A DNA stretch of 64,000 bases from Planctomycetota bacterium (GCA_014381825.1 JACNKX010000107.1:96485-160484), one strand, 5' to 3'; positions 25,658-34,280 are shown, numbered from the stretch's first letter. Notes: generated by a model from the sequence alone, not told the origin. Made by a program: numbers and translations.

Positions 25658-27103
25658 ATGCATCCAGCTTTGATTCTTGCGATTGCGGTCTCTATCGTTT
25701 TGGGCGGCATTCTGATTTTTCGGCTGCACGCTTTTGTGGCGTTGTTGCTCGCTGCCATGACCGTTGCGCTGCTGACTCCGCAAACCGAGTTACGCAAGTA
25801 TGCCGACGAACAAGTTGCGAAAGGGGATTGGACCGAGCAAGCCGCTGGTAAGTTCGTAACGTCCCCTGCGCCGACTCGTGTTGCACAAGGGTTCGGAAAG
25901 ACTTGCGCAAGTATCGGAATCTTGATCGCGATGGCGTCGATCATCGGAAAGTGCCTGCTCGACAGCGGGGCAGCGGATAAGATTGTGCGTTCGACGTTGC
26001 GGCTTGTGGGAGAACCTCGTGCGCCGGTCGCTTTCATCGGCAGTGGGTTCTTGCTCGGCATCCCGGTCTTCTTCGATACCGTGTTTTATTTGATGATGCC
26101 GTTGGGCAAGGCGATGCGATTGCGGACTGGTGGCAACTACTTGCTGTACATCCTGGCGATCGTTGCGGGCGGATCGATGGCTCACTCGCTTGTTCCTCCC
26201 ACACCAGGTCCGCTGTATGTTGCCGAGCAGCTTGGCGTCGACTTAGCCGTCATGATTCTCGGCGGTTGTGCGATCGGCTCGTTCTCAAGCACTTGTGGCT
26301 ATTTGTTTGCACGCTGGCTGAACCGTCGCATGGAGATTCCGCTCAGAGAATCCGCCGATGTATCGCTCGCGGATCTCGAAGAGCTGTCCAAACGAGACGA
26401 AAGCAATCTGCCGCCCGTGTGGCTCGCACTTCTGCCCATCCTGTTGCCCGTTGTGCTGATCACTGCAAGAACGGCGCTGGATGCGTTTATCAAGTCAGGT
26501 GGCGCCGATTGGGCGATCGCAGCACAACCGTTTGTGAATACGGTTGGCGACAAGAACTTCGCTTTGATTCTTGCCGCCGGAATCGCCCTCGGGATGGTGG
26601 CTTGGCAATTACGCAGCGACGCCAAGCAGCTAGCGGCGTCAGTGCAAACCGCATTGGCAAGCGGTGGCGTGATCATCCTGATCACCGCCGGTGGCGGCGC
26701 CTTTGGCGCGACCGTTCGACAGTGCGGTATCGCCGACGAGATCGCAAAGCTCACGTCCGGCATCAGTCCGATCATGATCCTTCCGGTGGCATTCATCGTG
26801 ACCACGCTCATCCGAACGGCGCAAGGATCAGCCACCGTCGCGATGATGACGGCGGTCAGTGTACTGGCGAGCTTCGCCGAGCCAGGCGTACTGTCGTTTC
26901 ATCCCGTGTATCTGGCACTGGCCATCGGTTGCGGATCGAAGCCCATCGCATGGATGGCGGACAGCGGCTTCTGGGTGATCTGTAAGATGAGCGGCATGAC
27001 CGAAGCGGAAGGGCTCAAGACGGTCACGCCGTTGAGCATCGTAATGGGAATCTCCGGACTCTTCGCGACGATGGTCGCGGCCACGGTGTTACCGCTGAAC
27101 TAG
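25658..27103 (+). CDS. GntP family gluconate/organic acid:H+ symporter
   Basis: 481 residues with about twelve hydrophobic segments. GntP-type features are the N-terminal ILAIAVSIVLGGILIFRLHAFVALLL, KTCASIGILIAMASIIGKCLLDSGAADKIV, GFLLGIPVFFDTVFYLMMPLGKA, SLVPPTPGPLYVAEQLGVD and IRTAQGSATVAMMTAVSVL. The family imports gluconate or related sugar acids across the inner membrane. The ATG at 25658 is preferred to 25619 because GGAG lies 8-12 bp upstream and the first helix then starts directly. It is divergent from the decayed ADP-ribosylglycohydrolase and has no catabolic kinase or dehydratase next to it. Confidence 0.93.
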   Translation: MHPALILAIAVSIVLGGILIFRLHAFVALLLAAMTVALLTPQTELRKYADEQVAKGDWTEQAAGKFVTSPAPTRVAQGFGKTCASIGILIAMASIIGKCLLDSGAADKIVRSTLRLVGEPRAPVAFIGSGFLLGIPVFFDTVFYLMMPLGKAMRLRTGGNYLLYILAIVAGGSMAHSLVPPTPGPLYVAEQLGVDLAVMILGGCAIGSFSSTCGYLFARWLNRRMEIPLRESADVSLADLEELSKRDESNLPPVWLALLPILLPVVLITARTALDAFIKSGGADWAIAAQPFVNTVGDKNFALILAAGIALGMVAWQLRSDAKQLAASVQTALASGGVIILITAGGGAFGATVRQCGIADEIAKLTSGISPIMILPVAFIVTTLIRTAQGSATVAMMTAVSVLASFAEPGVLSFHPVYLALAIGCGSKPIAWMADSGFWVICKMSGMTEAEGLKTVTPLSIVMGISGLFATMVAATVLPLN

Positions 27104-27288
27104 AACGTTCGAGAACGGTGAGAAACGGTTTGACATATACGACGCCGTTCCCGGCGGAACGTTTCAACGTCGAACAAAGGAACATTCTATCGACGCTGTG
27201 GCAGTTTGAAACACACCCAAGGCGTGGCCGTTAGGGCCTTTGCGTACGATGGCTAGTTAGCTGATGCTGAATCAACTTGCCCCACCGA

Positions 27289-27678
27289 CTATGTCAATCG
27301 TGTTTCACAACGAGGACACACGCGTGCTCTTGCGGAGTTTTCCCGACCACAGTGTGGGCAGGGTGCCGTCGTACTTAGATCTTCTGTTGCGTCGTAGGCG
27401 ACCTGTTGATTCTCGTAGGGATCTAGCAACGACTCAGCTGCCTGGACCACAAGATCGCTTCGTAATATATCCTCGTGAAATTCGCGACGGCACCCTTCGC
27501 ATTCGATGTTCGGAGTTGGGTCTTCAGCTCCGTCTCGAAAGATCGGGATGTACCACAAAGTCACATAACGGCTGACGCACTTCCGCCGATAGGGCCGCAT
27601 CGCCTTGCAGTGGGGACAGTCGAACGCACTCTCGCGCCGCAAGCGACGCCGACGAGTAGTTGTGCCAATCTTGAGCAT
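27289..27678 (-). CDS. Protein with two zinc ribbons
   Basis: 129 residues. The N-terminal ribbon is FDCPHCKAMRPYRRKCVSRY then WYIPIF and IECEGCRREFHEDIL, four cysteine ligands in a CPHC...CEGC pattern. This matches the zinc-ribbon family in which a WYIP(I/V)F-type stretch lies between the pairs. A second, C-terminal ribbon is APCPHCGRENSARARVCPRC. The middle is a short linker (VVQAAESLLDPYENQQV). Such small double-ribbon proteins are probably nucleic-acid or protein binding; no target can be read. It stands alone on the minus strand. Confidence 0.8.
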   Translation of the reverse strand: MLKIGTTTRRRRLRRESAFDCPHCKAMRPYRRKCVSRYVTLWYIPIFRDGAEDPTPNIECEGCRREFHEDILRSDLVVQAAESLLDPYENQQVAYDATEDLSTTAPCPHCGRENSARARVCPRCETRLT

Positions 27679-28277
27679 GATGGGGCGTTAGCTAACAAAA
27701 ACTACCAACGGCTACCTGTCGCAATGAACGGTTAAGCTGGCGAAGCCTGATTGCGACATTGGCCGGTGGGGTGATTATGCCCAAGACATTGGCGGGTGGC
27801 AACGATTTCACGAATTCACGTCGGCAAGCTCCAAGCCCAGGATCTGACTTGCAAGCCGGATCTCGACTTCGAGGTTTGACGTTCGATGTTCACATTTCGC
27901 CGCCTCGACTGACAACTAAAACAGCGCATACGTCAACAGGTTTGTGCGGTGTTTCTCGTTTTAGGATCACCATATACGGGAGCCGCATCTCTGCCTATAG
28001 CCGCGAGAGACGGGAGTGTCCCGCTCGCGTTCGCTAGATTGACTGCAGCAAGTGTCCTACTTTGGTCCCGATCACGGGCTTACATCGATTCTTTTTCCAG
28101 TGCGCGCAGTCTTTGAATCTCGTTAGACTTTGGTGCACGATCCGGTGGGAGCCCTCTGCCGCGCGACCTCCATACGTTCAGACACCTACACCGCCCGGGC
28201 GGCTTCTTGGCCCACCATCGATCATTTTCCAGAGTATGGTTCCAAGTGTATCATGTGGTTCACCAACAAGGCGCAAC
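27679..28277. other. Gene-free stretch upstream of the TIR-WD40 gene
   Basis: About 600 bp without a supportable gene. It holds an imperfect direct repeat around GACATTGGCGGGTGG (27756-27801) and a bulged hairpin at 28002-28029. No clear promoter was found. Confidence 0.6.
28002..28029. repeat. Bulged hairpin
   Basis: CGCGAG and CGGGA on the left pair with TCCCG and CTCGCG on the right around the loop GTG, with a 3-nt bulge on the left arm. It lies about 250 bp upstream of the TIR-WD40 gene. No T-run follows, so a terminator is unlikely. Confidence 0.55.
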
Positions 28278-31200
28278 ATGAAACGGGAAGCAGATCGTAG
28301 CTCGGACGTCAAGAGCGACATTGCAGGTGCCCGTTCCAGCTTCCGCCTCGGCATCGGAATTGGCTCGTTTCTAGGACGAATGGTCGACTTCCTGTTTGGT
28401 TTTGACTTTTTCATTTCATATTCACACGCGGACGGCAAACAGTATCCAGCCCGGCTCACGTCGGAACTTGAGAAAGCTGGTCTTAGGACGTTCTTGGACA
28501 CTCAAGTTTATGTACCCGGTGATGACTTAAGCCGAGCAACTCGTCGTCGTGTCCGAATGAGCAAGTACCTCGTCGTGATCGCGCGCCCTTCAGCGTTAGA
28601 TTCACCGTGGGTACTAAAGGAAGTGCAAGTCTGCCTTGAGTCGGGCGTAAAGGTAATCGTCGTCAATGTGAATGATGCCTTCGCATCCGCTGGAGTTGAT
28701 AACGCCCTGAAACGCCTGCTGGGAGACCATCTTCGAGTTGACGAGCGCACAGACGAAACTGATGGCGAGCCCACGAACCATGTGATGGGCGAACTGATCC
28801 GAAGCTTCAAAGCGACACGACGAGACGTTGTGCGTTCACGGACGGTAACGGCAGTCGCGGCTGTGCTGTTCGTCTCCGTCCTCGTTGCGTCTGCGATGTT
28901 TTGGCGAGCCGAAGTAGCGCGAGGAGTCGCCAAGGCACGACGGATAGAAGCTGAACGACTCCTGGCCGAAAGCTACATTGACAAAGGCGGAGATGAAGTG
29001 AACGCAGGCAACTATGCGCAGGCTGTTGCGTGGTTCTACGCCGCGTACGCAAACGCGAATTCTTCTGACCATGAACCTTGGCCGTCAATTGCACGTGACC
29101 TGATCGGATCCTGGTCAAAAGTGCTTTACCAATCGCTTATGCATGATGCTGAGATCGATCTTGTTGTGTTCAGTCAGGATGGTCGAACGATCTACACGGC
29201 GGGTCGAAGCAAGCATGGAGAGGAGACGCGATGTGAGATCCAGCGGTGGGACGCGGCGACTGGAGCAAGAATAGCGGACCCGCTAAGAGACAACGAACTT
29301 ATGCAGGATACATTCAAGTCACTGACGATTAGCCAAAACGGTCAGTGGCTGTTCGCGCAGATGGGGGACGGTGCCCATTTGTGGGACGTTGAAGCCAACG
29401 CGACAGTAAAACAGTTGAACGTGGCCGAGAAGTTCCAGGAGGCCATCGCCGCTTCTTTCACTGCTGATGGTCAGATTACGACACTTACCTGGGACGGCCG
29501 GTTGCACACTTGGGAATCGGCGACAGGAGAAATGATTAAGGAAGTACATCTCGTCAACCGCGGAAATTGGTATTTCAAATCGCATCGGGCCACGATGAGT
29601 TCGAACGGCAAGACTGTACTGACTGTAGACGACATGGGTACACCACAGGTTTGGGACGTTAAGGCAGCGAAGCTGATTGCAGAATTGCCAACATCAGTGG
29701 AGGACGAATTTCAGCACGAGCTTTTTGTCGCGATCAGTCCTAACGGCGAGCAAGTGGTACTGGGCAATCGCGGAGAATTACTGCATCTGTGGGATGTCAC
29801 TGAAAAAGCAAAACTGGCGGAATTTGAATATGCCGAATTCGTTCTGTTTGGTCCAATCGGCAAGAAGTTACTTGTCGCCTATAGTGACGATAAACAGCCG
29901 GAACTCTACAGAGCGGAAACCGGTGAGAAGTGCGGCGAACTGCTCGAACCTGAGACAGTGTTCGCTGGAACGTTCAGCCCGGATGAAGAGACGGTTGTCA
30001 CGGTAAGCGGCCGGCGGGAAGATGGTGGCACTGCGCGTATGTGGGATGTTGAAAGAGGCGGATCCCTATTAGAAACACTCAAGCATATCAACGTTAGTAG
30101 TGTAGCGTTCAGCCCCCTAAGTCAACTACTTCTGACTGGACGTCGCCGCCCAGAACAAGCTCCTAGTCGAGCATTGTCCATGCGTTTGCCGCCTTCGCCT
30201 GCAGATATTCCAGCGCGAATGTGGAATACAAATACTGGTACTCTACGTGGGGATGCAAAGGCTGACCAGGACGTCCACTCCGTGATCTTTGACGATCCGG
30301 AGAAGCTGAAGGTCGATTCTAAGAATGTCGAAGTGCTATCGCGATTGTGGGCTACGGCGGTTAACCCGGAAGACGGTTCGGTCGTTAGAAACTTCGCGTT
30401 CAGCCCAGATGGTACGCGAGCGATCACATCGCATTGGGGCAACGGGGCACAGTTGTGGATCACCGCCAATGGCCGTCTTGTACGTCCACCTCTCAAACAT
30501 ACGTTGGGTTCGTTAAGGTTGATATCTTTCTGCCCGGATGGAACGGTGGTCACGGGTAGTGATCTGCTCGATGAATCCAACACGCCGCATCGCGAACTCA
30601 GATTCTGGTGTTCGGAATCCGGTGAACCAATCGGCGAGCCAGTTCGACAGACGGGAAGTATTGCGGACGTTGCCTTCAGCCCTGACGGAAGTGCGTTGAT
30701 CATGCGATCTTACGGAGCTGAATTCCAGCTGTGGGAAATTCGAAATGCCACGCAGCGATTTCAGAAGAACCACGGCGCATTCATCACTTCGGTAGCATTT
30801 GGCCCGGACGGGATCATCGCGACCGGGGGTAAAGATGGCAAAATTCGATTATGGCGTGCGGCAACTGGCGAGGCGTATGGCATAACGCTCGAACATGAGT
30901 TCAGCATTGAGTCGATCATTTTTAGTCCGGACGGTGAGACGATCGCCACGGTGGATTCCGCCGAAAATGCCAAGTTGTGGGATTCCGCCACTTCACAGCA
31001 ATGTGGCCAAACGATGAAAGGAGTTCGTACCGTTGCCTTCAAACATGACAGCAGCACGATCGTCACTGCTAACATGTTCGATTGGAGGATTTGGAACGTG
31101 CTCACAGGCCAACCGCTTGGATTGCCACGCGCTCACGGCGGAGATATTGATTGCATGGTGGCATTCAGTTCTGACGGCAATTCAATAGTAACGGCCAGTT

Positions 31201-31430
31201 ATCACCGCAAGGACGCAAAATGCACTGCTCGTATCTGGGAGGCTCCCAAGCCTGCGCAAGAAGACCCGAAACGATTGGGTTTGTCCGTGGGCGTGCGAAC
31301 CGGCTATTACTTTGCGAAGGACGCAGACCTGCGTCGGCTGCCCCAATCAGAATGGCTTAGACAGAAGGAGCGGCTCAGAAAGCTTGGCGGACCTTGCGAT
31401 TTCCCGCAAGCGGATTTCGTTCGTGACTGA
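28278..31430 (+). CDS. TIR domain - transmembrane helix - WD40 repeat protein
   Basis: 1050 residues. A bacterial TIR domain starts FDFFISYSHADGKQYPARL (about residues 42-60), with FLDTQVYVPGDDLS and YLVVIARPSALDSPWVLKEV. The WxxxE motif (W111, E115) puts a Glu where TIR NADases have the catalytic one. One membrane helix (TVTAVAAVLFVSVLVASAMFW, about 189-209) follows, then a helical segment (ARRIEAERLLAES). About 12-14 WD40-like repeats complete it (VVFSQDGRTIYTAGR, WDVEANATV, VAFSPDGSALIMRS, SIIFSPDGETIATVDSAENAKLWD), enough for two propellers. The ATG at 28278 has AAGGCG upstream; an earlier start adds a low-complexity tail. No NTPase module and no Thoeris or CBASS partner is adjacent. A membrane-anchored sensor-effector, perhaps defensive, is plausible but unproven. 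Confidence 0.88.
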   Translation: MKREADRSSDVKSDIAGARSSFRLGIGIGSFLGRMVDFLFGFDFFISYSHADGKQYPARLTSELEKAGLRTFLDTQVYVPGDDLSRATRRRVRMSKYLVVIARPSALDSPWVLKEVQVCLESGVKVIVVNVNDAFASAGVDNALKRLLGDHLRVDERTDETDGEPTNHVMGELIRSFKATRRDVVRSRTVTAVAAVLFVSVLVASAMFWRAEVARGVAKARRIEAERLLAESYIDKGGDEVNAGNYAQAVAWFYAAYANANSSDHEPWPSIARDLIGSWSKVLYQSLMHDAEIDLVVFSQDGRTIYTAGRSKHGEETRCEIQRWDAATGARIADPLRDNELMQDTFKSLTISQNGQWLFAQMGDGAHLWDVEANATVKQLNVAEKFQEAIAASFTADGQITTLTWDGRLHTWESATGEMIKEVHLVNRGNWYFKSHRATMSSNGKTVLTVDDMGTPQVWDVKAAKLIAELPTSVEDEFQHELFVAISPNGEQVVLGNRGELLHLWDVTEKAKLAEFEYAEFVLFGPIGKKLLVAYSDDKQPELYRAETGEKCGELLEPETVFAGTFSPDEETVVTVSGRREDGGTARMWDVERGGSLLETLKHINVSSVAFSPLSQLLLTGRRRPEQAPSRALSMRLPPSPADIPARMWNTNTGTLRGDAKADQDVHSVIFDDPEKLKVDSKNVEVLSRLWATAVNPEDGSVVRNFAFSPDGTRAITSHWGNGAQLWITANGRLVRPPLKHTLGSLRLISFCPDGTVVTGSDLLDESNTPHRELRFWCSESGEPIGEPVRQTGSIADVAFSPDGSALIMRSYGAEFQLWEIRNATQRFQKNHGAFITSVAFGPDGIIATGGKDGKIRLWRAATGEAYGITLEHEFSIESIIFSPDGETIATVDSAENAKLWDSATSQQCGQTMKGVRTVAFKHDSSTIVTANMFDWRIWNVLTGQPLGLPRAHGGDIDCMVAFSSDGNSIVTASYHRKDAKCTARIWEAPKPAQEDPKRLGLSVGVRTGYYFAKDADLRRLPQSEWLRQKERLRKLGGPCDFPQADFVRD

Positions 31431-31748
31431 GGACGACAACACCGAGTGCCGTTGAGGCTGGGGATGTCCAACCTCTGGTCGCAGGCGCACTCAGCCAGAA
31501 CGCCGAAAATCGTGGGTGGCCACCCCTTGGAGTGACACGGGAAAACAGTTCGATAGGCGTCCAGCCGCCCGGGCGAGCCAGCACTGTATGCCAGCGTACT
31601 GACCGTGACAGGAGAATTGGTTCAAGCTACAACCTGGAAGCTGGATTCTCGGTCGGAGAAGCCGTATTAGCGCTTGCCGCATCGCGATTCTGTGCCGATA
31701 ATCTTTGTAGTTGTGTTCTATTATTGAACTTTGAAAGGATAGGTAGCT
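31431..31748. other. Intergenic region upstream of the candidate selenoprotein
   Basis: 318 bp with no credible gene. It contains the promoter at 31674-31702 and the ribosome site AAAGGA about 9 bp before 31749. Confidence 0.6.
31674..31702 (+). promoter_or_regulatory. Sigma70-like promoter of the HMA lipoprotein gene
   Basis: TTGCCG at 31674-31679 and GATAAT at 31697-31702 are separated by exactly 17 bp. The predicted start lies about 40 bp upstream of the ATG at 31749. Confidence 0.6.
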
Positions 31749-32141
31749 ATGAAACTTCGATTTCTGGCCAGCCTGTCGGTGATAGCGGCTCTTGGATGTT
31801 CCCAAGCGCCCGCGCCAGTTCCTGGTCCGGTGAGCGATGCTTCGCCGGATGTGGACATTTCGATTCCGGACGCGCCGTCCGAATCGACTGGCGACACCGA
31901 GGCTGCCGCAGGCGAGACGCTTGTCTCATTGAACGTCCCCGACATGCACTGAGCTTTCTCGTGAACCAAGAAAGTGAAAGACTCACTTTCATCGCTGCCG
32001 GGTGTAGCGAACGTCACGATCGATTTTGAAAACAGGATCGCTAACTGCAAAACAAATCCTGAAGAGTTCAGTTCCGAAAAGGCTGTCGAGACATTGGCCG
32101 GAATCGGCTTCCCAGCCACGCTCGTCGAAGCTGCCAATTGA
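31749..32141 (+). CDS. Candidate selenoprotein: HMA-domain lipoprotein with two in-frame TGA codons at the metal-motif cysteine positions
   Basis: The 131-codon frame starts at ATG 31749 (AAAGGA upstream). It has a lipoprotein signal (FLASLSVIAALGC), a Pro/Ser/Glu linker, then VSLNVPDMH followed by TGA (31950-31952), AFS, and TGA (31962-31964). It continues TKKVKDSLSSLPGVANVTID, FENRIANCKTNPEEF and AVETLAGIGFPATLVEAAN to a natural TGA at 32139. That tail is a heavy-metal-associated fold, whose metal loop is expected to read MxC...C; both TGAs fall exactly there, giving MH-U-AFS-U. A perfect 8-bp hairpin (31970-31990, loop AAGAC) begins 5 nt after the second TGA, as bacterial SECIS elements do. 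Conceptual translation has selenocysteine at residues 68 and 72. Standard translation would end after 67 residues without the domain. No sel genes are in the window, so selenium incorporation is inferred. Confidence 0.78.
31970..31990 (+). promoter_or_regulatory. SECIS-like hairpin
   Basis: GAAAGTGA (31970-31977) pairs perfectly with TCACTTTC (31983-31990) around the loop AAGAC. It starts 5 nt after the second TGA; the loop begins 13 nt after that TGA and 25 nt after the first one. Bacterial SECIS hairpins lie within the coding region just downstream of the UGA and carry a G in the loop; here the G is the third loop base, a slight departure. A weaker competing stem pairs CTTTCT (31954-31959) with AGAAAG (31969-31974). 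Confidence 0.6.
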
Positions 32142-32168
32142 CGAAGCGTGAGATAGATCGAATCGAAC

Positions 32169-32197
32169 AAAGGCCGCGAGCATTGCTCGCGGCCTTT
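32169..32197. terminator. Strong rho-independent terminator, likely bidirectional
   Basis: A perfect 13-bp stem (AAAGGCCGCGAGC, loop ATT, GCTCGCGGCCTTT) with T and A runs on the two sides. It lies 27 bp after the stop of the HMA gene and 45 bp from the stop of the convergent thioesterase gene, so it can end both transcripts. Confidence 0.9.
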
Positions 32198-32242
32198 CTC
32201 ATTCGGCGAAGGCCACTCGACCACATCATCGCTCGCGGCCCA

Positions 32243-32704
32243 TCACGCCGACGCCCCACCGATCACTCTGCCTTCGAGCGATTCAAAGGCCTTGCGAATC
32301 TCATCCGAAATGCGCGTTGGTCGATTGGTTTCGTAGTCGAACACGACGACGGTTGAAGTCCCGTCGGCGGCGACTGCGTCCAGCTCTTCACTGTAGACGA
32401 CATGCTCCATAATCATGCTGCTGCGTCCGATCTTGGCGATCCTCGCTCCGATCGATACGCGGTCAGGATAATGTAGCTGCCGCCGATAGTTGCAAGTTAC
32501 CGAGGCGAGAATCGGCCCGAGTCCACCGGATTGCATCATCTTGCTCAGCTCGCTCTGCTCAAGGTACGCGACACGAGCCGACTCGAACCAGCGGATCGGA
32601 ACTGTATTATTAACATGCCCGAACGCGTCTTGATCGCCCCACTGGAGTGGCAGGGTGACCACGACCGGGAAGTCGCTGAGTGGATTTGCCTTCGCTTCGG
32701 TCAT
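32243..32704 (-). CDS. Acyl-CoA thioesterase (4-hydroxybenzoyl-CoA thioesterase-like hotdog protein)
   Basis: 153 residues with the hotdog fold of the YbgC/FcbB-type thioesterases. The catalytic motif is LQWGDQDAFGHVNNTVPIRW near residues 19-38, with Asp in the WGDxDxxGHVNN pattern. Later come FESARVAYLEQ and VTCNYRRQLHYPDRVSIGAR. The length is normal for the family. These enzymes hydrolyse acyl-CoA thioesters in the cytoplasm; the chain specificity cannot be judged. It stands alone on the minus strand and shares the terminator at 32169 with the HMA gene. Confidence 0.92.
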   Translation of the reverse strand: MTEAKANPLSDFPVVVTLPLQWGDQDAFGHVNNTVPIRWFESARVAYLEQSELSKMMQSGGLGPILASVTCNYRRQLHYPDRVSIGARIAKIGRSSMIMEHVVYSEELDAVAADGTSTVVVFDYETNRPTRISDEIRKAFESLEGRVIGGASA

Positions 32705-32792
32705 CGAGTTGTTCCTTCTGCGGAAGTTGATAGGTTATGCTGCATCATAGCTGACGTTGCCATACAACCAACATCTCCAAGAGGAACCTGAG

Positions 32793-33605
32793 ATGTCTTT
32801 CACACTTTGCTTGAACACTAGCACCATCCAACCAACGCCGATCATGGACAAGATCCGGCTGACCGCCGAAGCCGGCTTTCCGGCGATCGAGCTGTGGGTC
32901 ACCGAGATCTATGAATACATCGGTCAGGGCGGTGATGTCAGCGACATTGAAAAGTCGCTGGCCGATCATGGGCTGAGCGTGCCCTGCATGATTGCCGCTC
33001 GCGGTTGGGCCGAGGCGAGCGACTTTGAACGCCCGCACGAAATGGAGGAAGTGAAGAGACGTCTTGAGTTGGCTGCGCGAATGGGATCGCCGTGGCTTGT
33101 TTGTTCACCGGCGCGGTTTCCGTGCGATATCGGCCAGATAACTCGGCGCTACAAAGAAGTCCTGGAGATTGGCAGAGAGATCGGCGCGAAACCGACCTTC
33201 GAGTACATCAGCTTCTTCGAGTCGGTCGCGTCCTTGCCGCAAGCATGGCAAGTCGTGCAAGACGTCGACGATCCCGACGCGACTTTGATTGCTGACGCCT
33301 TCCACAGCTGGAATACCAACTCGACGCTCGACGATTTGCGAGCTGTTCCCGTCGAGCGGATCAGCCACTACCACATCGACGACGCTCATCCTGATATCCC
33401 ACCGCTCAAGCAGTTGGACCCCGATCGCGTGATGATTGGCGATGGCGTGATCGATCTGAAAGCAGAACTGACCGTGCTGAAAGAGAAGGGGTACATTGGT
33501 GCCGTGAGCTTGGAGCTGTTTAACCCAGACCTGTGGGCCCAAGATCCACGCGAAGTATTGAAAGTTGGGTTCGAGCGGCTGAGCGAATTGGTGGCGTCGA
33601 TCTGA
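32793..33605 (+). CDS. Sugar phosphate isomerase/epimerase (xylose isomerase-like TIM barrel)
   Basis: 270 residues from the ATG at 32793, preceded by AAGAGGAA; an earlier frame start at 32757 does not add family sequence. Barrel strands with metal ligands are visible: FPAIELWVTEIYEYI (Glu), WLVCSPARF, KPTFEYISFF (Glu), ATLIADAFHSWNTN (Asp/His), ISHYHIDDAHPDIP (His) and GAVSLELFNPD (Glu). The pattern fits the AP endonuclease 2/xylose isomerase-like family common in planctomycetes next to oxidoreductases; the substrate is unknown. It may be the first gene of a short plus-strand run with the redoxin and propeller genes (gaps 38 and 22 bp). Confidence 0.9.
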   Translation: MSFTLCLNTSTIQPTPIMDKIRLTAEAGFPAIELWVTEIYEYIGQGGDVSDIEKSLADHGLSVPCMIAARGWAEASDFERPHEMEEVKRRLELAARMGSPWLVCSPARFPCDIGQITRRYKEVLEIGREIGAKPTFEYISFFESVASLPQAWQVVQDVDDPDATLIADAFHSWNTNSTLDDLRAVPVERISHYHIDDAHPDIPPLKQLDPDRVMIGDGVIDLKAELTVLKEKGYIGAVSLELFNPDLWAQDPREVLKVGFERLSELVASI

Positions 33606-33643
33606 TACCAACGTGACCGATCAACACGAAACGGAGCGAACCA

Positions 33644-34258
33644 GTGGTAAGCCGTCTGATCTCAATTGGGCTATTTACGTTAACCCTTGTCAGTGTTTCG
33701 ATCGCGGGCGAGTACAATCCCGTGTTAAGTATCGGCGATCCGGCTCCCTCGTGGAAAGAGTTGCCTGGGATCGACGGAAAGCCACATTCGTTGGCTGATC
33801 TGAAGCAGAGCAAGGCGGTCGTGCTCGTTTTTACGTGCAACAGTTGTCCGTATGCCGTGGATTACGAACAACGAATGATCGCGCTCACGAAGCAGTTCTC
33901 AACGAAAGAGGTTGCTGTTGTTGCCGTCAATGTGAACAAAGTGCCGGAGGATAGCTTTGACGAGATGAAGGCGCGAGCTAAATCACAAGGCTTCAATTTT
34001 CCGTACCTGTTCGACGAAACTCAACAGATTGCCCGTGACTACGGCGCGACTTATACGCCCGAATTCTTTGTCCTCGATGGTGAGCGGAAGATCGCGTACA
34101 TGGGATCCTTGGACGATAGCCCCGCTGCCGACAAGGTAACGAAACAATATGTTGCCACGGCGTTGACGGCTCTGCTTGAGGGCAAGCAACCGACGGTCAC
34201 CGAAACCGTCGCCATTGGTTGTCGCATCCGCTTGGAACGCAAACGCCGCAAACGTTGA
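33644..34258 (+). CDS. Exported redoxin/AhpC-TSA-like thioredoxin-fold protein
   Basis: 204 residues from a GTG at 33644 with GGAG about 8 bp upstream. A signal peptide (LISIGLFTLTLVSVSIAGEY) leads to a thioredoxin fold: SIGDPAPSWKELPGIDGKPH, VVLVFTCNSCPYAVDYEQRM with the CxxC active site CNSC, VVAVNVNKVPEDSFDEMKAR, and GATYTPEFFVLDGERKIAYM with the cis-proline TP. The end VAIGCRIRLERKRRKR is a conserved tail of planctomycete members. It probably acts as a periplasmic thiol reductase or peroxide/thiol relay, partner unknown. Downstream, 22 bp away, is the propeller protein gene. Confidence 0.9.
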   Translation: MVSRLISIGLFTLTLVSVSIAGEYNPVLSIGDPAPSWKELPGIDGKPHSLADLKQSKAVVLVFTCNSCPYAVDYEQRMIALTKQFSTKEVAVVAVNVNKVPEDSFDEMKARAKSQGFNFPYLFDETQQIARDYGATYTPEFFVLDGERKIAYMGSLDDSPAADKVTKQYVATALTALLEGKQPTVTETVAIGCRIRLERKRRKR

Positions 34259-34280
34259 ACCACATTAGGTCGATCGAATT

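Noticed and set aside
26266..26985. A 239-codon plus-strand frame inside the GntP gene
   Set aside because: It is an arginine-rich shadow of the GntP frame, without any motif.
27759..28037. A 92-codon frame before the TIR gene
   Set aside because: Low protein-likeness, no ribosome site, and it spans repeats.
28278..31430. Thoeris or CBASS system
   Set aside because: No ThsA/SIR2, cyclase or other partner gene is adjacent; only the single TIR-WD40 gene is supported.
31721..32224. Long minus-strand frame opposite the HMA gene
   Set aside because: It has no signal or domain features, and the opposite strand carries a clear lipoprotein signal and HMA fold.
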